Shown here: piece by piece, positions 1 through 8,483 of the stretch
Layout of the letters: each line of letters opens with the position of its first letter
How positions within the stretch are numbered: the first letter of the stretch is position 1
Assembly: GCF_009755605.1 (NCBI RefSeq)
Contig: NZ_WPNZ01000008.1
Coordinates: forward strand, 248,001-312,000
Length of the DNA: 64,000 nt
Source: Streptomyces typhae
Lineage (GTDB): Bacteria; Actinomycetota; Actinomycetes; Streptomycetales; Streptomycetaceae
Direction of reading: 5' to 3'
The notes under the pieces: generated by a model
Told to the model about the DNA's origin: nothing
Database searches by the model: none
What the model saw: the letters and a program-made list of their open reading frames with translations, nothing else
Position numbers and translations under genes: made by a program

Positions 1-1
1 G

Positions 2-280
2 GTGTCGGAGCAGATCGGCGCCGCGCGTGGTGCGCGCGATGCGCGGCGGGACGGGGCTCGGCCCGCCGGAGCCCGGCCGGACGGGGCCTGGCCCGACGAC
101 ACCCGGGCCAGCGGCACCCGACCCGACGGGGCACGACCCGACGACAACGGGGCCAGCGGCACCCGACCCGACGGGGCACGACCCGACGACACCGGGGCCA
201 GCGGAGCCCGACCCGAAGACACCCGGGCCAGCGGCTCCAGGCCCGACGGCCCCCGGGCTGCCGGGGCCGCCCCGAACTAG
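2..280 (+). CDS. 3' end of an upstream gene with 15-residue repeats (partial)
   Basis: This frame is open from the window edge to the TAG at 278-280, so it may be the tail of a gene that starts outside the window. It encodes Asp/Arg/Pro/Gly-rich low complexity with imperfect 15-residue repeats of the type ASGTRPDGARPDDTG, matching a 45-bp DNA period. A period divisible by three suits a coding tail, but another frame is also open across the repeats, so coding status is uncertain. There is no recognisable domain. The stop overlaps the presumed promoter of the next gene. Confidence 0.35.
   Translation: MSEQIGAARGARDARRDGARPAGARPDGAWPDDTRASGTRPDGARPDDNGASGTRPDGARPDDTGASGARPEDTRASGSRPDGPRAAGAAPN
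106..240. repeat. 45-bp direct repeats
   Basis: The unit beginning GGCCAGCGGCACCC recurs at about 106 and 151, a degenerate copy starts at 196, and a shortened one at 226. Spacing between the first three is exactly 45 bp. The two central copies are nearly identical. Confidence 0.7.
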
Positions 281-290
281 GCTGGCCGTC

Positions 291-581
291 ATGGCCGACG
301 CCCCCGACACCCCCGACGCACTCGACGCACCCGACGCACCCGACATGCCCGCCCCCGCCCCGGCCCGCCACGCCTCCGGCAGCCCCGAAGCCGCCCCCGG
401 CGCCGTCGACGGCTACTGCGCGCCGGGGCCGTCCGCACCTCCCCCGGGCGCGGGCGGCCCGCCCTTCGCCGAGTGCGTCCTGTGCCGGAAGCCCACGGAG
501 TACCCGGAGTCGCACAAGGGCATCACCCTGTGCCCGGTCTGCGAGTGGCAGGAGGCGCAGCGCACGGCGTGCTCGGGCTGA
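291..581 (+). CDS. Small protein with C-terminal zinc-ribbon-like Cys pairs
   Basis: A 96-residue protein. The first 55 or so residues are low-complexity (repeated DAPDAPD, then Ala/Pro/Gly-rich). The last 40 form a compact domain with two Cys pairs (ECVLCRK and LCPVCEW) spaced about 24 residues apart, which suggests a single zinc ribbon. Function is unknown. The start chosen is the ATG at 291. There is no Shine-Dalgarno, but TAGGCT at 278-283 lies 7 nt upstream, as expected for a leaderless transcript. The frame is open further upstream through repeats, which I regard as non-coding in this frame. Confidence 0.65.
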   Translation: MADAPDTPDALDAPDAPDMPAPAPARHASGSPEAAPGAVDGYCAPGPSAPPPGAGGPPFAECVLCRKPTEYPESHKGITLCPVCEWQEAQRTACSG

Positions 582-665
582 CGCATGACGCCTGACGCCT
601 GACATCCCACGCCGGACGCCTGACGCCTCACATCCGACGCGTGGCATCCGACGCATGACGCATGA
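580..665. repeat. Degenerate 10-bp tandem repeats
   Basis: The space between the zinc-ribbon gene and the peptidyl-tRNA hydrolase gene is filled by imperfect copies of GACGCCTGAC, GACGCATGAC and CATCCGACGC. They begin at the stop codon of the upstream gene. No gene is seen here. Confidence 0.55.
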
Positions 666-761
666 CCGGCGCAGGAGGAACCGGCAGCCGGGGGGCCGGG
701 CGCACGGGGCCGTCCGGCAGCCGCCCCGCAGCCGGCGCTCGCCCCCTGGCAGACTGGACGC

Positions 762-1493
762 GTGACCAGCAACGAGTACCGCTCCACCGCCTCCGAGGCG
801 GCCGACTCGCGCGACGAGGCCCCGCAGTTCGTCCTGCCCCTGGTGGCCCGCATCGAGCGCGCGGCACCCCCGGCCCGTACGGACGCCCTGGAGACGGCGG
901 CCCGCGCGGTCCTCACGATCCTGAGCGACGAGCGGTCCCTCGGCGACGGCGAGTGGGCGCGGGCCGTGCGGGACTGGCAGGACGCGCGCATCCGCAAGGT
1001 GGTGCGCAGGGCGCGCGGCGCGGAGTGGCGCCGCGCGGAGGCGCTGCCCGGCATCACGGTCACCGGCAAGTCGGCCGAGGTCCGCGTCCACCCGCCGGTG
1101 CCCCTGGACGGCTGGCCCAAGGACCTGGCCCGCCTCCAGGTCTCCGGCACCGAGCTGGACGACCCGGATCCCGTACCGGACCCCGACCCGGCGGCGCCCG
1201 TCCTGTGGCTGAACCCCCACGTCTCGATGTCGGCGGGCAAGACGATGGCCCAGGCGGGGCACGCCGCCCAACTGGCGTGGTGGGAGCTGTCCGAGCCGGA
1301 CCGCGCGGCCTGGCGCGAGGCGGGCTTCGCCCTGTCCGTCCGCACCGCCTCCCCGTCCCGCTGGGCCGAACTGGTCGCCTCCGGGCTGCCGTTGGTGCGG
1401 GACGCGGGCTTCACGGAGATCGCCCCCGGGGAGACCGTCGTGGCCGAGGGAGGCAGCCACGTCTGCCCGCTCCCGCGGAAGGACCCCGCCTGA
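762..1493 (+). CDS. PTH2-family peptidyl-tRNA hydrolase-like protein
   Basis: A 243-residue cytoplasmic protein. The C-terminal part (about 147-235) matches the Pth2 fold signature, with SMSAGKTMAQAGHAAQLA at about 155-172 corresponding to the conserved K-S-GK-AAQ-HA motif around the active site. Family members release tRNA from stalled peptidyl-tRNA. The N-terminal 145 residues are an actinobacterial extension of unknown role, so the substrate is not certain. The GTG start at 762 has no ribosome-binding site. CAGACT at 750-755 ends 6 nt before it, so the message is probably leaderless. Confidence 0.8.
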   Translation: MTSNEYRSTASEAADSRDEAPQFVLPLVARIERAAPPARTDALETAARAVLTILSDERSLGDGEWARAVRDWQDARIRKVVRRARGAEWRRAEALPGITVTGKSAEVRVHPPVPLDGWPKDLARLQVSGTELDDPDPVPDPDPAAPVLWLNPHVSMSAGKTMAQAGHAAQLAWWELSEPDRAAWREAGFALSVRTASPSRWAELVASGLPLVRDAGFTEIAPGETVVAEGGSHVCPLPRKDPA

Positions 1494-1543
1494 AACGGCG
1501 CGCACCCCCGCGACAGCGTGCCACCCCTCCCCGGGCGAAGCCT

Positions 1544-1987
1544 TCAGCCCCGCAGCGCCCCCTCCACCGGCCATGTCCGCAGCGTCTCGTCCAGGCGCTC
1601 GTACGCCTCGTCGAACCACTCGTCCGTGAGCGTGACCGTCGCCGTCACCGAGGTCAGGGACATCGAGTGGTCGGCGATCGTGACGTGGGCCAGCTCGCCG
1701 TCCGGGTCGAGTTCCACGGAGAGTTCCGGGTCCCGGCGGCCGGCGCGCCAGGTGCGGTCCTCGCCGCCGTCCAGGGCGTCGAGGGTCTCCCGCCACTCGG
1801 TGAGGTCCTCCGGGGACACCGACGTGGCCAGCGAACCCCGGACGAAGGCGGTGTCGACGAGGATCTCGCCGACGAGCACTTCGACTCCGGAGCGGCCCGG
1901 CGCCGGGCGCTTCCCCGTGATGCGGACCGTCACGCTGTTGTCCTCGCCCTCCAGGCTGATCAGGTCGATCGACTCCGCTGACGCCAT
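1544..1987 (-). CDS. DUF5959 family protein
   Basis: A 147-residue acidic protein starting MASAESIDLISLEG, with central VTVRITGKR and EVLVGEILVDTAFV strands and a C-terminal segment LTDEWFDEAYERLDETLRTWP. This layout matches the DUF5959 family of Streptomyces, of unknown function. The ATG at 1987 is preceded by GGAGG four to five bases upstream. A longer in-frame version from 2104 would add repeated Gly-Ser-Thr triplets from a 9-bp microsatellite and is less likely. The gene converges on the PTH2 gene. Confidence 0.75.
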   Translation of the reverse strand: MASAESIDLISLEGEDNSVTVRITGKRPAPGRSGVEVLVGEILVDTAFVRGSLATSVSPEDLTEWRETLDALDGGEDRTWRAGRRDPELSVELDPDGELAHVTIADHSMSLTSVTATVTLTDEWFDEAYERLDETLRTWPVEGALRG

Positions 1988-2025
1988 GGCCCCTCCGTGT
2001 TCCCCGTGTTGCCTGCGATACCTGT

Positions 2026-2100
2026 TGTTGCCCGTACTGCCCGTACTGCCCGTACTGCCCGCACTGCCCGCACTGCCCGTGTTGCCCGTACTGCCCGTGC
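2026..2100. repeat. 9-bp microsatellite in the DUF5959 leader
   Basis: About eight imperfect copies of TGCCCGTAC lie upstream of the DUF5959 start. They sit in the presumed 5' leader, and the period keeps the upstream frame open. Confidence 0.8.
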
Positions 2101-2321
2101 GCACTGCAATCCTCGGCGCACCGCCCGCGATTGCCTGCCCTTCGGACCCTAGACGACGGCACTGACAACGCCGCGGTTCCGGACGTGCCGCCTCTCGTAC
2201 CGCGCGACGTGACCCCCGTCACAGAACCTTCACGGTGCTGAACACCGCCGCCACCCCTCCCGTACCTTCCCGTACCACCAAGCAGCCCGGCCCCCGGCCG
2301 GGTTGCGGCTCGGGAGGCACC

Positions 2322-3107
2322 TTGCAGCGCATCAGGCACGTCGGGCGCGTGAACGGCACCGCCCTGATCATCGCGGCCCTCGTCGTCACCGTCGGCGCGC
2401 TCGCCTTCCCGGTGTGGTCCTACGCCGACCGCTCCGGCACCGGCGAGGCCAACCTGAACGCCGGGAGCGTGGCGACGCGTTGGGGGCCCCTGTCGGCCAC
2501 CGACCGGGACTTCCTCGTGAAGGTGCGGCTCGCCGGGCTGTGGGAGATCCCCGCCGGGCAGCAGGCCGTGGAGCGCGCGCCCAGCAAGGCCGTCAAGGAC
2601 GCGGGCGACCACCTGATCGTCGGCCACACCGACCTCGACCAGCGGGTGCGGGGCGTCTCCGCGCAGCTCGGCGTCGAGCTGCCGAACCAGCCGAGCGACC
2701 AGCAACAGGGCTGGCTGCGGGAGTTGACGGCGGCCTCCGGCGAGACGTACCAGCGCAAGTTCGCCAATCTGCTGCGCGTCTCGCACGGCAAGGTCTTCGC
2801 CCTGATCGCCCAGGTCCGCGACACCACCCGCAACTCGCTCGTGCGCCAGCTCGCGTCCGACGCCAACCAGACCGTCCTCGACCACATCACCATGCTCGAA
2901 GGCACCGGGTACGTCGACTTCGACGCCATCGCGAACGGCTCCGCGGCCACCTCGACCGCGAGCCCCACCGGACCGCCCGCCCCCGGCCGCGACGCGCCCC
3001 CCGACCCCGCTCCCGCCGGCCCCACCGGTGACGTCTCCGGCACCTCACGGCCCTCTCCCGCCCCGCCGGGCACCGTCGACACCAACCGTCCGGAACCTCA
3101 AATGTAG
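2322..3107 (+). CDS. DUF4142 family membrane-anchored protein (copy 1)
   Basis: An N-terminal membrane segment (TALIIAALVVTVGALAFPVW) is followed by a helical DUF4142 domain containing DRDFLVKVRLAGLWE, AGDHLIVGHTDLDQRV and DTTRNSLVRQLASDAN, then a Pro/Thr/Ser-rich tail. DUF4142 is a ferritin-like helical bundle found in exported proteins; biochemical role unknown. I chose TTG at 2322 because GGGAGG lies four bases upstream; GTG at 2235 gives a longer form without a ribosome-binding site. The paralogue at 4816 flanks the DUF692 gene on the other side. Confidence 0.75.
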   Translation: MQRIRHVGRVNGTALIIAALVVTVGALAFPVWSYADRSGTGEANLNAGSVATRWGPLSATDRDFLVKVRLAGLWEIPAGQQAVERAPSKAVKDAGDHLIVGHTDLDQRVRGVSAQLGVELPNQPSDQQQGWLRELTAASGETYQRKFANLLRVSHGKVFALIAQVRDTTRNSLVRQLASDANQTVLDHITMLEGTGYVDFDAIANGSAATSTASPTGPPAPGRDAPPDPAPAGPTGDVSGTSRPSPAPPGTVDTNRPEPQM

Positions 3108-3216
3108 CTCTGAAACCGCTGATCAGAAGGTTCGGTGCAGACTGTCGGGGTCAAGACTCCCGCTACGGAACGGGCGGGGAGGAACGTCGGCAGGCACACG
3201 GAACCGAGGGGGAACC

Positions 3217-4710
3217 ATGACTGCACGGGGGACGACGGTACGAGGTACGGCGGCAGAGAGCACGGTGGCAGGGAGCACGGCGGGAAGTACGGCGGCGGGA
3301 GGCGCGGCGGAGCCGGGCGCGGGGCGGGCACCGCGCCTGGGGACCGGGATCGGATGGCGGCCCGAGATCGCGGACGCGGTCGAGCGCATGCCCGGCATCG
3401 ACTGGGTCGAGGCCGTCGCCGAGAACCTCTGCCCCGGCCATCTGCCGGACTCGCTCCTGCGGCTGCGCGAGCGCGGCGTCACGGTCGTGCCGCACGGTGT
3501 CGCGCTGGGGCTCGGCGGCGCGGACCGCCCGGACCCGGCGCGGCTCAGGGCCCTCGCGGAGCGCGCGGAGGCACTCGGTTCGCCGCTGGTCACCGAGCAC
3601 ATCGCGTTCGTGCGGGCCGGGGGCGCGCTCACCGCGTCCCAGGTGCTCGAAGCCGGGCATCTGCTTCCCGTGCCGCGCACCCGGGACGCGCTCGCCGTGC
3701 TCTGCGAGAACGTCCGCATCGCGCAGGACGCGCTGCCGGTGCCGCTCGCCGTCGAGAACATCGCCGCGCTGATCTCCTGGCCCGGCGAGGAGCTGACGGA
3801 GGGGCAGTTCCTGTACGAGCTGGTCGAGCGCACCGGCGTACGGCTGCTCATCGACGTCGCCAATCTGCACACCAACCACGTCAACCGGGGCGAGGACCCG
3901 GCCCGCGCCCTGTCCGAGCTGCCCGTCGAGGCCATCGCGTACGTCCATGTGGCGGGCGGGTTCGAGCGGGACGGCGTCTGGCACGACAGCCACGCACACG
4001 CGGTGCCGCGGCCCGTGCTCGACATTCTCGCCGACCTCGCCGCGCGCACGCGCCCGCCGGGCGTGCTCCTGGAACGGGACGAGAACTTCCCGGAGGCCGA
4101 CGAGCTGGAGCGGGAGCTGGACGCCATCCGGAAGACGGTGGCAGGGGCAGGGGCAGGGACAGGGGCGGCCAGGGCGACTTTCCCACCCGTCGCACCCGCC
4201 ACCCCCTCGGCCCCCACCGCCGACACCCCCACCCCCACCCCCACCGCCACCGCCACCCCCACCGCCACCGCCACCCGCCAACGCGTGGCGCTCTCCCAGG
4301 CCGCCCTGCTCTCCGCCCTCGTCGCGGGCACTCCCGCCCCGGAGGGCTTCGACGGGGCCAGGCTGCGGGTGCAGAGCCGGGCGCTGAGCGCCAAGCGGGC
4401 GGACGTCGTGGCGAAGGTCGCGCCGGAGCTGCCGCGGATCGTCGGCCCTGCGTACCGCGCGGCCTTCGTCGCGTACGCCCGTTCGCGGCCCATGACGGAC
4501 GGCTACCGCAAGGACGCCCTGGACTTCGCCGCCCACCTGCTGCTCGGGGAGGACCCGGACGCCCCCCTCGGTGAGGAGGCGCGCGGTGAGCTGCGGACCT
4601 GGTGGCTGGAGCGCTCGGGTCCGAAACCGCCGGGCCGGGGGCCGCTGACGCGCTGGCTGCGGACCCGGACCGGGCGCCGGGCGCTGCGCAGGGCACAGCG
4701 CCTCGCGTAA
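3217..4710 (+). CDS. DUF692 (MNIO-type) enzyme fused to a partner-like C-terminal domain
   Basis: A 497-residue protein. Residues about 40-305 form a DUF692 TIM barrel, now known as multinuclear non-haem iron-dependent oxidative enzymes (MbnB, TglH and relatives), which modify ribosomal peptides. Metal-ligand positions are visible: H93 (VPHGVALGLGG), H128 (TEHIAF), E180/N181 (AVENIAAL), D213 and H218 (LIDVANLHTNH), H244 (YVHVAGG), D257/H259/H261 (HDSHAHAVP) and E286. A Pro/Thr/Ala microsatellite linker (310-354) leads to a helical domain (355-497) whose pattern resembles DUF2063 partner proteins. Start ATG follows GAGGGGG. The substrate is unknown; no Cys-rich precursor is visible nearby. Confidence 0.82.
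   Translation: MTARGTTVRGTAAESTVAGSTAGSTAAGGAAEPGAGRAPRLGTGIGWRPEIADAVERMPGIDWVEAVAENLCPGHLPDSLLRLRERGVTVVPHGVALGLGGADRPDPARLRALAERAEALGSPLVTEHIAFVRAGGALTASQVLEAGHLLPVPRTRDALAVLCENVRIAQDALPVPLAVENIAALISWPGEELTEGQFLYELVERTGVRLLIDVANLHTNHVNRGEDPARALSELPVEAIAYVHVAGGFERDGVWHDSHAHAVPRPVLDILADLAARTRPPGVLLERDENFPEADELERELDAIRKTVAGAGAGTGAARATFPPVAPATPSAPTADTPTPTPTATATPTATATRQRVALSQAALLSALVAGTPAPEGFDGARLRVQSRALSAKRADVVAKVAPELPRIVGPAYRAAFVAYARSRPMTDGYRKDALDFAAHLLLGEDPDAPLGEEARGELRTWWLERSGPKPPGRGPLTRWLRTRTGRRALRRAQRLA
4138..4275. repeat. In-frame microsatellites encoding the inter-domain linker
   Basis: Runs of GGGGCA and of CACCCC/CACCGC hexamers encode the Ala/Gly and Pro/Thr/Ala linker between the two domains of the DUF692 fusion protein. 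Confidence 0.75.
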
Positions 4711-4815
4711 CGGGGCCGGCGGACCGCTCCGTACAGACGTCGACGTACTCCTGCCGATACGCCCGCCGCCGCGCCGGGCCGCGCACTAGCGTGCGGTGGC
4801 GCACCAGGAGGCGTC

Positions 4816-5727
4816 ATGCGATCCCGACACACCGGCGGCCACGGACCCGTGCGCGGCGACGGCCCCGTACGCACCATCGAATTCAAGCGTCGCGAGGGAT
4901 TCACGCGTCGCGGCAGATTCACGCGTCGCGACGGACCCGTGCGCGGCGGCGGACTCGGCAGCAGACTCGTCAGCGGCACCGGACTCCTCCTGACGGGGCT
5001 CATCGCCACCCTGGTCGCGCTGGTCTGTCCCGTGTGGTCGTACGAGGACCGCTCGGGCACCGGCCTCGACACGCTGACCTCGCAGTCCGTGGCGACGGAG
5101 TTCGGGCCGCTGTCCGCGCTCGACCGCGACTTCGTCACCAAGGTGCGGCGCGCGGGCCTGTGGGAGCTGCCCGCGGGCCAGCAGGCACAGGAGCGCGGCA
5201 CCACGACCGCCGTGCACACGGCGGGCAAGCACCTGGTCGAGGGGCACACCTTCCTCGACGCCCGGGTGCGCGAGGTCGGCGCCGCGCTGCGCCTGGAACT
5301 GCCCAGCCAGCCCGACGCCCAGCAGCGGCGCCGCCTCGACGAACTGAGCGCGGCCCGCGGCCCCGCGTACGACGCGAGGTTCGCGAACGTCCTGCGGCGC
5401 GCCCACGGCCAGGTCTTCACGCTGGTGGCACAGGTCCGCGCCACCACCCGCAACTCCCTGGTGCGGGCCCTCGCCGACGACGCGAACACCACGGTCCTCG
5501 ACCACATCAAGGTCCTGGAGGCCACCGGTCTCGTCGACTTCGACGGGCTGGCCCGCGAGGCCGCCACGGCCGCCCCGGGGCCCGTCACCCGCTCCCCCGC
5601 CCCGCCGGGCCCCCAGGCCTCGCCCCCGTCCGCCGCCCCCGCGCCCGGCGCGGCGCGGGCCCCGGCACCGCCGACGCCGCCGCTGCCCCCGGCGGTCTCC
5701 CGGCCCGACCCCGACCCGGACGGCTGA
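4816..5727 (+). CDS. DUF4142 family membrane-anchored protein (copy 2)
   Basis: A 303-residue paralogue of the gene at 2322. It has a basic N-terminus with short internal repeats (FTRRGRFTRRDGP), one membrane segment (GLLLTGLIATLVALVCPVW), the helical DUF4142 domain and a Pro/Ala-rich tail. The shared core includes SALDRDFVTKVRRAGLWE, ATTRNSLVRALADDANT and ATGLVDFDGLA. The ATG follows AGGAGG by six bases. The gene lies 105 bp after the DUF692 fusion gene in the same direction. Two homologues bracketing that enzyme suggest local duplication and a shared envelope role, but this is inference. Confidence 0.78.
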   Translation: MRSRHTGGHGPVRGDGPVRTIEFKRREGFTRRGRFTRRDGPVRGGGLGSRLVSGTGLLLTGLIATLVALVCPVWSYEDRSGTGLDTLTSQSVATEFGPLSALDRDFVTKVRRAGLWELPAGQQAQERGTTTAVHTAGKHLVEGHTFLDARVREVGAALRLELPSQPDAQQRRRLDELSAARGPAYDARFANVLRRAHGQVFTLVAQVRATTRNSLVRALADDANTTVLDHIKVLEATGLVDFDGLAREAATAAPGPVTRSPAPPGPQASPPSAAPAPGAARAPAPPTPPLPPAVSRPDPDPDG

Positions 5728-5833
5728 ACCGCGTACGGGGCGGACGTGCCCGTGCCCGAACCGCGGACAGCCGACCGTCCACATCGTGGAATTCCGGTGG
5801 CGGGGGCACAGCACCTTCACATAGAAAACCGGC

Positions 5834-6604
5834 ATGTTCTGGGTTCCGTTGCTGCTGCTCGCCTGCGCCCTCTCCCTGCTCACGTGTGCCCGGCTGTGCC
5901 TCGCCGCGGTGCGTGCCGCGGCGAGCGAGGCCAGGGGCGCGCATCAGGGGCGCGGGCTCACGCTTTACGAGGCCGCGTTCCTGTCGGGCGGCCCCGGGCG
6001 GGTCGTCGACGTGGCCCTCCTGTCGATGGCGCGCAGGCAGCGGCTGCTGCTCGCGCACACCGGGTGGGCGACGGTCGTGGACCCGGTGGCCAAGGACGAC
6101 ATGGAGCGCTCGGTGCTCGGCGCGATCGGGCCCGCGGGGCAGTCGCGGATCGCCCCGGTCCGCAGGACCGCCGCGGCGGCCGACGCCGTGCGGTCGCTTG
6201 CGGACCGTCTCGTCGCGGCGGGCCTCGCGGTGCCGGACGGGGCGTGGACGGGCATCGCGGGCGCGGCACGGCAGGTGCGGGCCGCGGCGGTCGCGGTGGT
6301 GGCCCTGGGGGTGTGCGCGACGCTGCTGCCCGCGCAGGGGCGCGAGGGGCAGACGCCGGTCGCGGTGTGGTTCGCGCTGCCGTTCTTCCTGACGCTCAGC
6401 TCGCTCGCCATCGCGCGGTTCGAGGTGCCGACCACGCGCTGGGCCTCGCCGGCCGGGCAGCGGCTGCTCGGGACGCTGCCCTCGCGGGACGACCTGACGT
6501 CGGTCGCCGTGCGTGGCCTGCGCGCCCTGGAGGACCCGGCGCTGCGTGCCGCGCTCTCCCACCGGGACCCGAACCTCGACGGGTACCGCGAGTCGCGTCT
6601 CTGA
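5834..6604 (+). CDS. TIGR04222 domain membrane protein
   Basis: A 256-residue protein with an N-terminal membrane segment (VPLLLLACALSLLTC), a cytoplasmic region including LTLYEAAFLSGGPGRVVDVA (typical of TIGR04222), and two further hydrophobic stretches near residues 155-200. Function is unknown. From memory, several Streptomyces relatives end in a Cys/Gly-rich tail and lie beside DUF692 genes; this copy ends without Cys. There is no ribosome-binding site; TAGAAA at 5822-5827 ends six bases before the ATG, suggesting a leaderless message. Confidence 0.72.
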   Translation: MFWVPLLLLACALSLLTCARLCLAAVRAAASEARGAHQGRGLTLYEAAFLSGGPGRVVDVALLSMARRQRLLLAHTGWATVVDPVAKDDMERSVLGAIGPAGQSRIAPVRRTAAAADAVRSLADRLVAAGLAVPDGAWTGIAGAARQVRAAAVAVVALGVCATLLPAQGREGQTPVAVWFALPFFLTLSSLAIARFEVPTTRWASPAGQRLLGTLPSRDDLTSVAVRGLRALEDPALRAALSHRDPNLDGYRESRL

Positions 6605-6696
6605 CGTCCGTGGGGCTGTGAGGGGGCTTTGGGCCGACACCCGCGAGCCGGTGCTTTACTTCGCCGACCGTCGAACTGAGTATCCCTTTCGATGCG

Positions 6697-6712
6697 GTTT
6701 ATCCGATTAAAC
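6697..6712. promoter_or_regulatory. Inverted repeat upstream of the S33 peptidase gene
   Basis: GTTTATCCGATTAAAC forms a 5-bp inverted repeat with a 6-bp centre in an unusually AT-rich patch about 80 bp before the start codon. It is a candidate regulator site; nothing identifies the regulator. Confidence 0.3.
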
Positions 6713-6790
6713 GACTTGGTGACTCACCGACGCCGACTTCGGGTGGACCGCACGGCCGATCGAGCCGCGCGAAAGGGACACGGAACAGCG

Positions 6791-8425
6791 ATGAGAGCAC
6801 CTGGAACCCCTCTGTACGGAAGAGCCGTCCGGTACGGAACCGTCGGATCCCTCGTCCTGAGCGCCCTCGCCGCAGCTCCCGCAGCCGGAACCGGGCCGGG
6901 CCCCGCGCCCGGTCCCGTCGCCGAGACCCTCGGCACCGGCCTCGCCGTCCAGCGCGCCCACGCCGCAGGCATCCGCTTCGGCGCCTGTGCCGAGGCGGAG
7001 AACCTGCCGCCGTCCGTGCGCTGCGGCACGGTCACCGTCCCCCTCGACTACGCCCGCCCCGACGGCAAGCAGATCCGGCTGACGGTCAGCCGGGTCGCGG
7101 CCACGCGGAAGGCGGACGGCGAGCGGGTCGACCGGCAGGGCGCGCTCGTCTTCAACCCCGGCGGCCCCGGGGCCTCCGGGATGTACTTCCCGATGGTCGG
7201 CCCGATGCCGGAGTGGCGGCGCCTGGCGGCGGCGTACGACCTCGTCGGCTACGCCCCGCGCGGTGTCGGCAGGTCCGCCCCCCTGACCTGCCTAAAGCCC
7301 GAGCGGTTCACCGAGGCCCCCACCAACTCGCCGAGCCACCCCGACGCCTCGTACAAGGCGGAACGCGTCGCGCGGGCGAAGGCCTACGTCCGCGGCTGCG
7401 CCCGGCACGCGGGCGCCGGCCTGCGCCACTACACCTCCGTGAACAACGCCCGTGACCTGGAGGTGCTGCGCGCCGCCCTCGGCGAGCGGAAGCTGACGTT
7501 CATGGGCGCCTCGTACGGCACCTACCTCGGTGCCGTGTACGCGACGCTGTTCCCCGGGCACGTGCGCCGCATGGTCTTCGACTCGGCCGTCAACCCGGAC
7601 CCGGAGCGGATCTGGTACGGCAACAACCTCGACCAGTCCTTCGCCTTCGAGCGGCGCTGGGCGGACTTCCGCGCATGGGTCGCGAGGCACCACAAGACCT
7701 ACCTGCTCGGCGCGACGCCCGAGGAGGTGCAGCGCTCCTACGAGACGGTCCGCGCGCGGCTCACGCACGAACCGGCCGGCGGGCGGGTCGGCTCGGCCCA
7801 GTTGCAGGCGGCGTTCCTGAAGGCCGCGTACTACGACGACTACTGGCCGATGCGGGCGACGGCCCTGTCGCAGTACCTGAAGGGCAACGCGAAGCCGCTC
7901 GTCGAGCAGGCCGCGCCGCACCCGGAGGCGGCCGCCGAGGAGGAGAACGGCAACGCCGTCTACACCGCCGTGCAGTGCAACGACGCCCCTTGGCCCACCG
8001 ACTTCGCCGTCTGGGACCGCGACAACACGCGCCTCGCCCGCGTCGCCCCCTTCGAGACCTGGGACAACGCCTGGATGAACCTGCCGTGCGCGTACTGGCC
8101 CGAGCCGCGCCAGGAGCCGGTGGACGTGGGCGCCACCGCGGACGCGCTGCCGCCGACCCTGATCCTGGCCGCCGAACGGGATGCCGCCACGCCGTACGCG
8201 GGCGCCCTCGAACTGCGCCGCAGGCTCGGCGGTTCGGCCCTGGTGACCGAGCGGGACGCGGGTACGCACGGCATCGGGGGCGGCCCGAACGCCTGCGTCA
8301 ACGGCCACTTGGAGGCGTACCTCCTGAAGGGGCGCCTCCCCGCCGGGCGCGCGGCGTGCGCTCCGCGCCGGGCACCGGAGCCCCTGGTGGGGCCGCGCGC
8401 GGCGGCGCGGCCCCACGTGGTCTAG
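6791..8425 (+). CDS. Secreted alpha/beta hydrolase, S33 tripeptidyl-aminopeptidase type
   Basis: A 544-residue protein with an N-terminal export signal (VGSLVLSALAAAPAAG). The hydrolase fold shows the oxyanion region FNPGGPGASG, the nucleophile S241 in GASYGTYLGA, and a C-terminal TAP-like domain with Asp in LILAAERDAATPYAGA and His in ERDAGTHGIGG. Relatives cleave tripeptides or prolyl peptides from exported proteins. The usual GFDPRG motif reads GYAPRG here. The ATG at 6791 was preferred over an upstream in-frame start because it places the signal peptide at the N-terminus. A strong hairpin overlaps the last codons. Confidence 0.85.
   Translation: MRAPGTPLYGRAVRYGTVGSLVLSALAAAPAAGTGPGPAPGPVAETLGTGLAVQRAHAAGIRFGACAEAENLPPSVRCGTVTVPLDYARPDGKQIRLTVSRVAATRKADGERVDRQGALVFNPGGPGASGMYFPMVGPMPEWRRLAAAYDLVGYAPRGVGRSAPLTCLKPERFTEAPTNSPSHPDASYKAERVARAKAYVRGCARHAGAGLRHYTSVNNARDLEVLRAALGERKLTFMGASYGTYLGAVYATLFPGHVRRMVFDSAVNPDPERIWYGNNLDQSFAFERRWADFRAWVARHHKTYLLGATPEEVQRSYETVRARLTHEPAGGRVGSAQLQAAFLKAAYYDDYWPMRATALSQYLKGNAKPLVEQAAPHPEAAAEEENGNAVYTAVQCNDAPWPTDFAVWDRDNTRLARVAPFETWDNAWMNLPCAYWPEPRQEPVDVGATADALPPTLILAAERDAATPYAGALELRRRLGGSALVTERDAGTHGIGGGPNACVNGHLEAYLLKGRLPAGRAACAPRRAPEPLVGPRAAARPHVV
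8387..8416. terminator. Hairpin at the 3' end of the S33 peptidase gene
   Basis: Perfect 12-bp arms (GTGGGGCCGCGC and its complement) around a 6-nt loop overlap the end of the coding region, with no T run, as is common for Streptomyces terminators. It may also serve the convergent RNHCP gene. Confidence 0.6.
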
Positions 8426-8483
8426 CCACGGCACGGTCCGCGCCGTCCTGCCGTGACACGGTCCCACCGCGGCGCAGGGGCGG

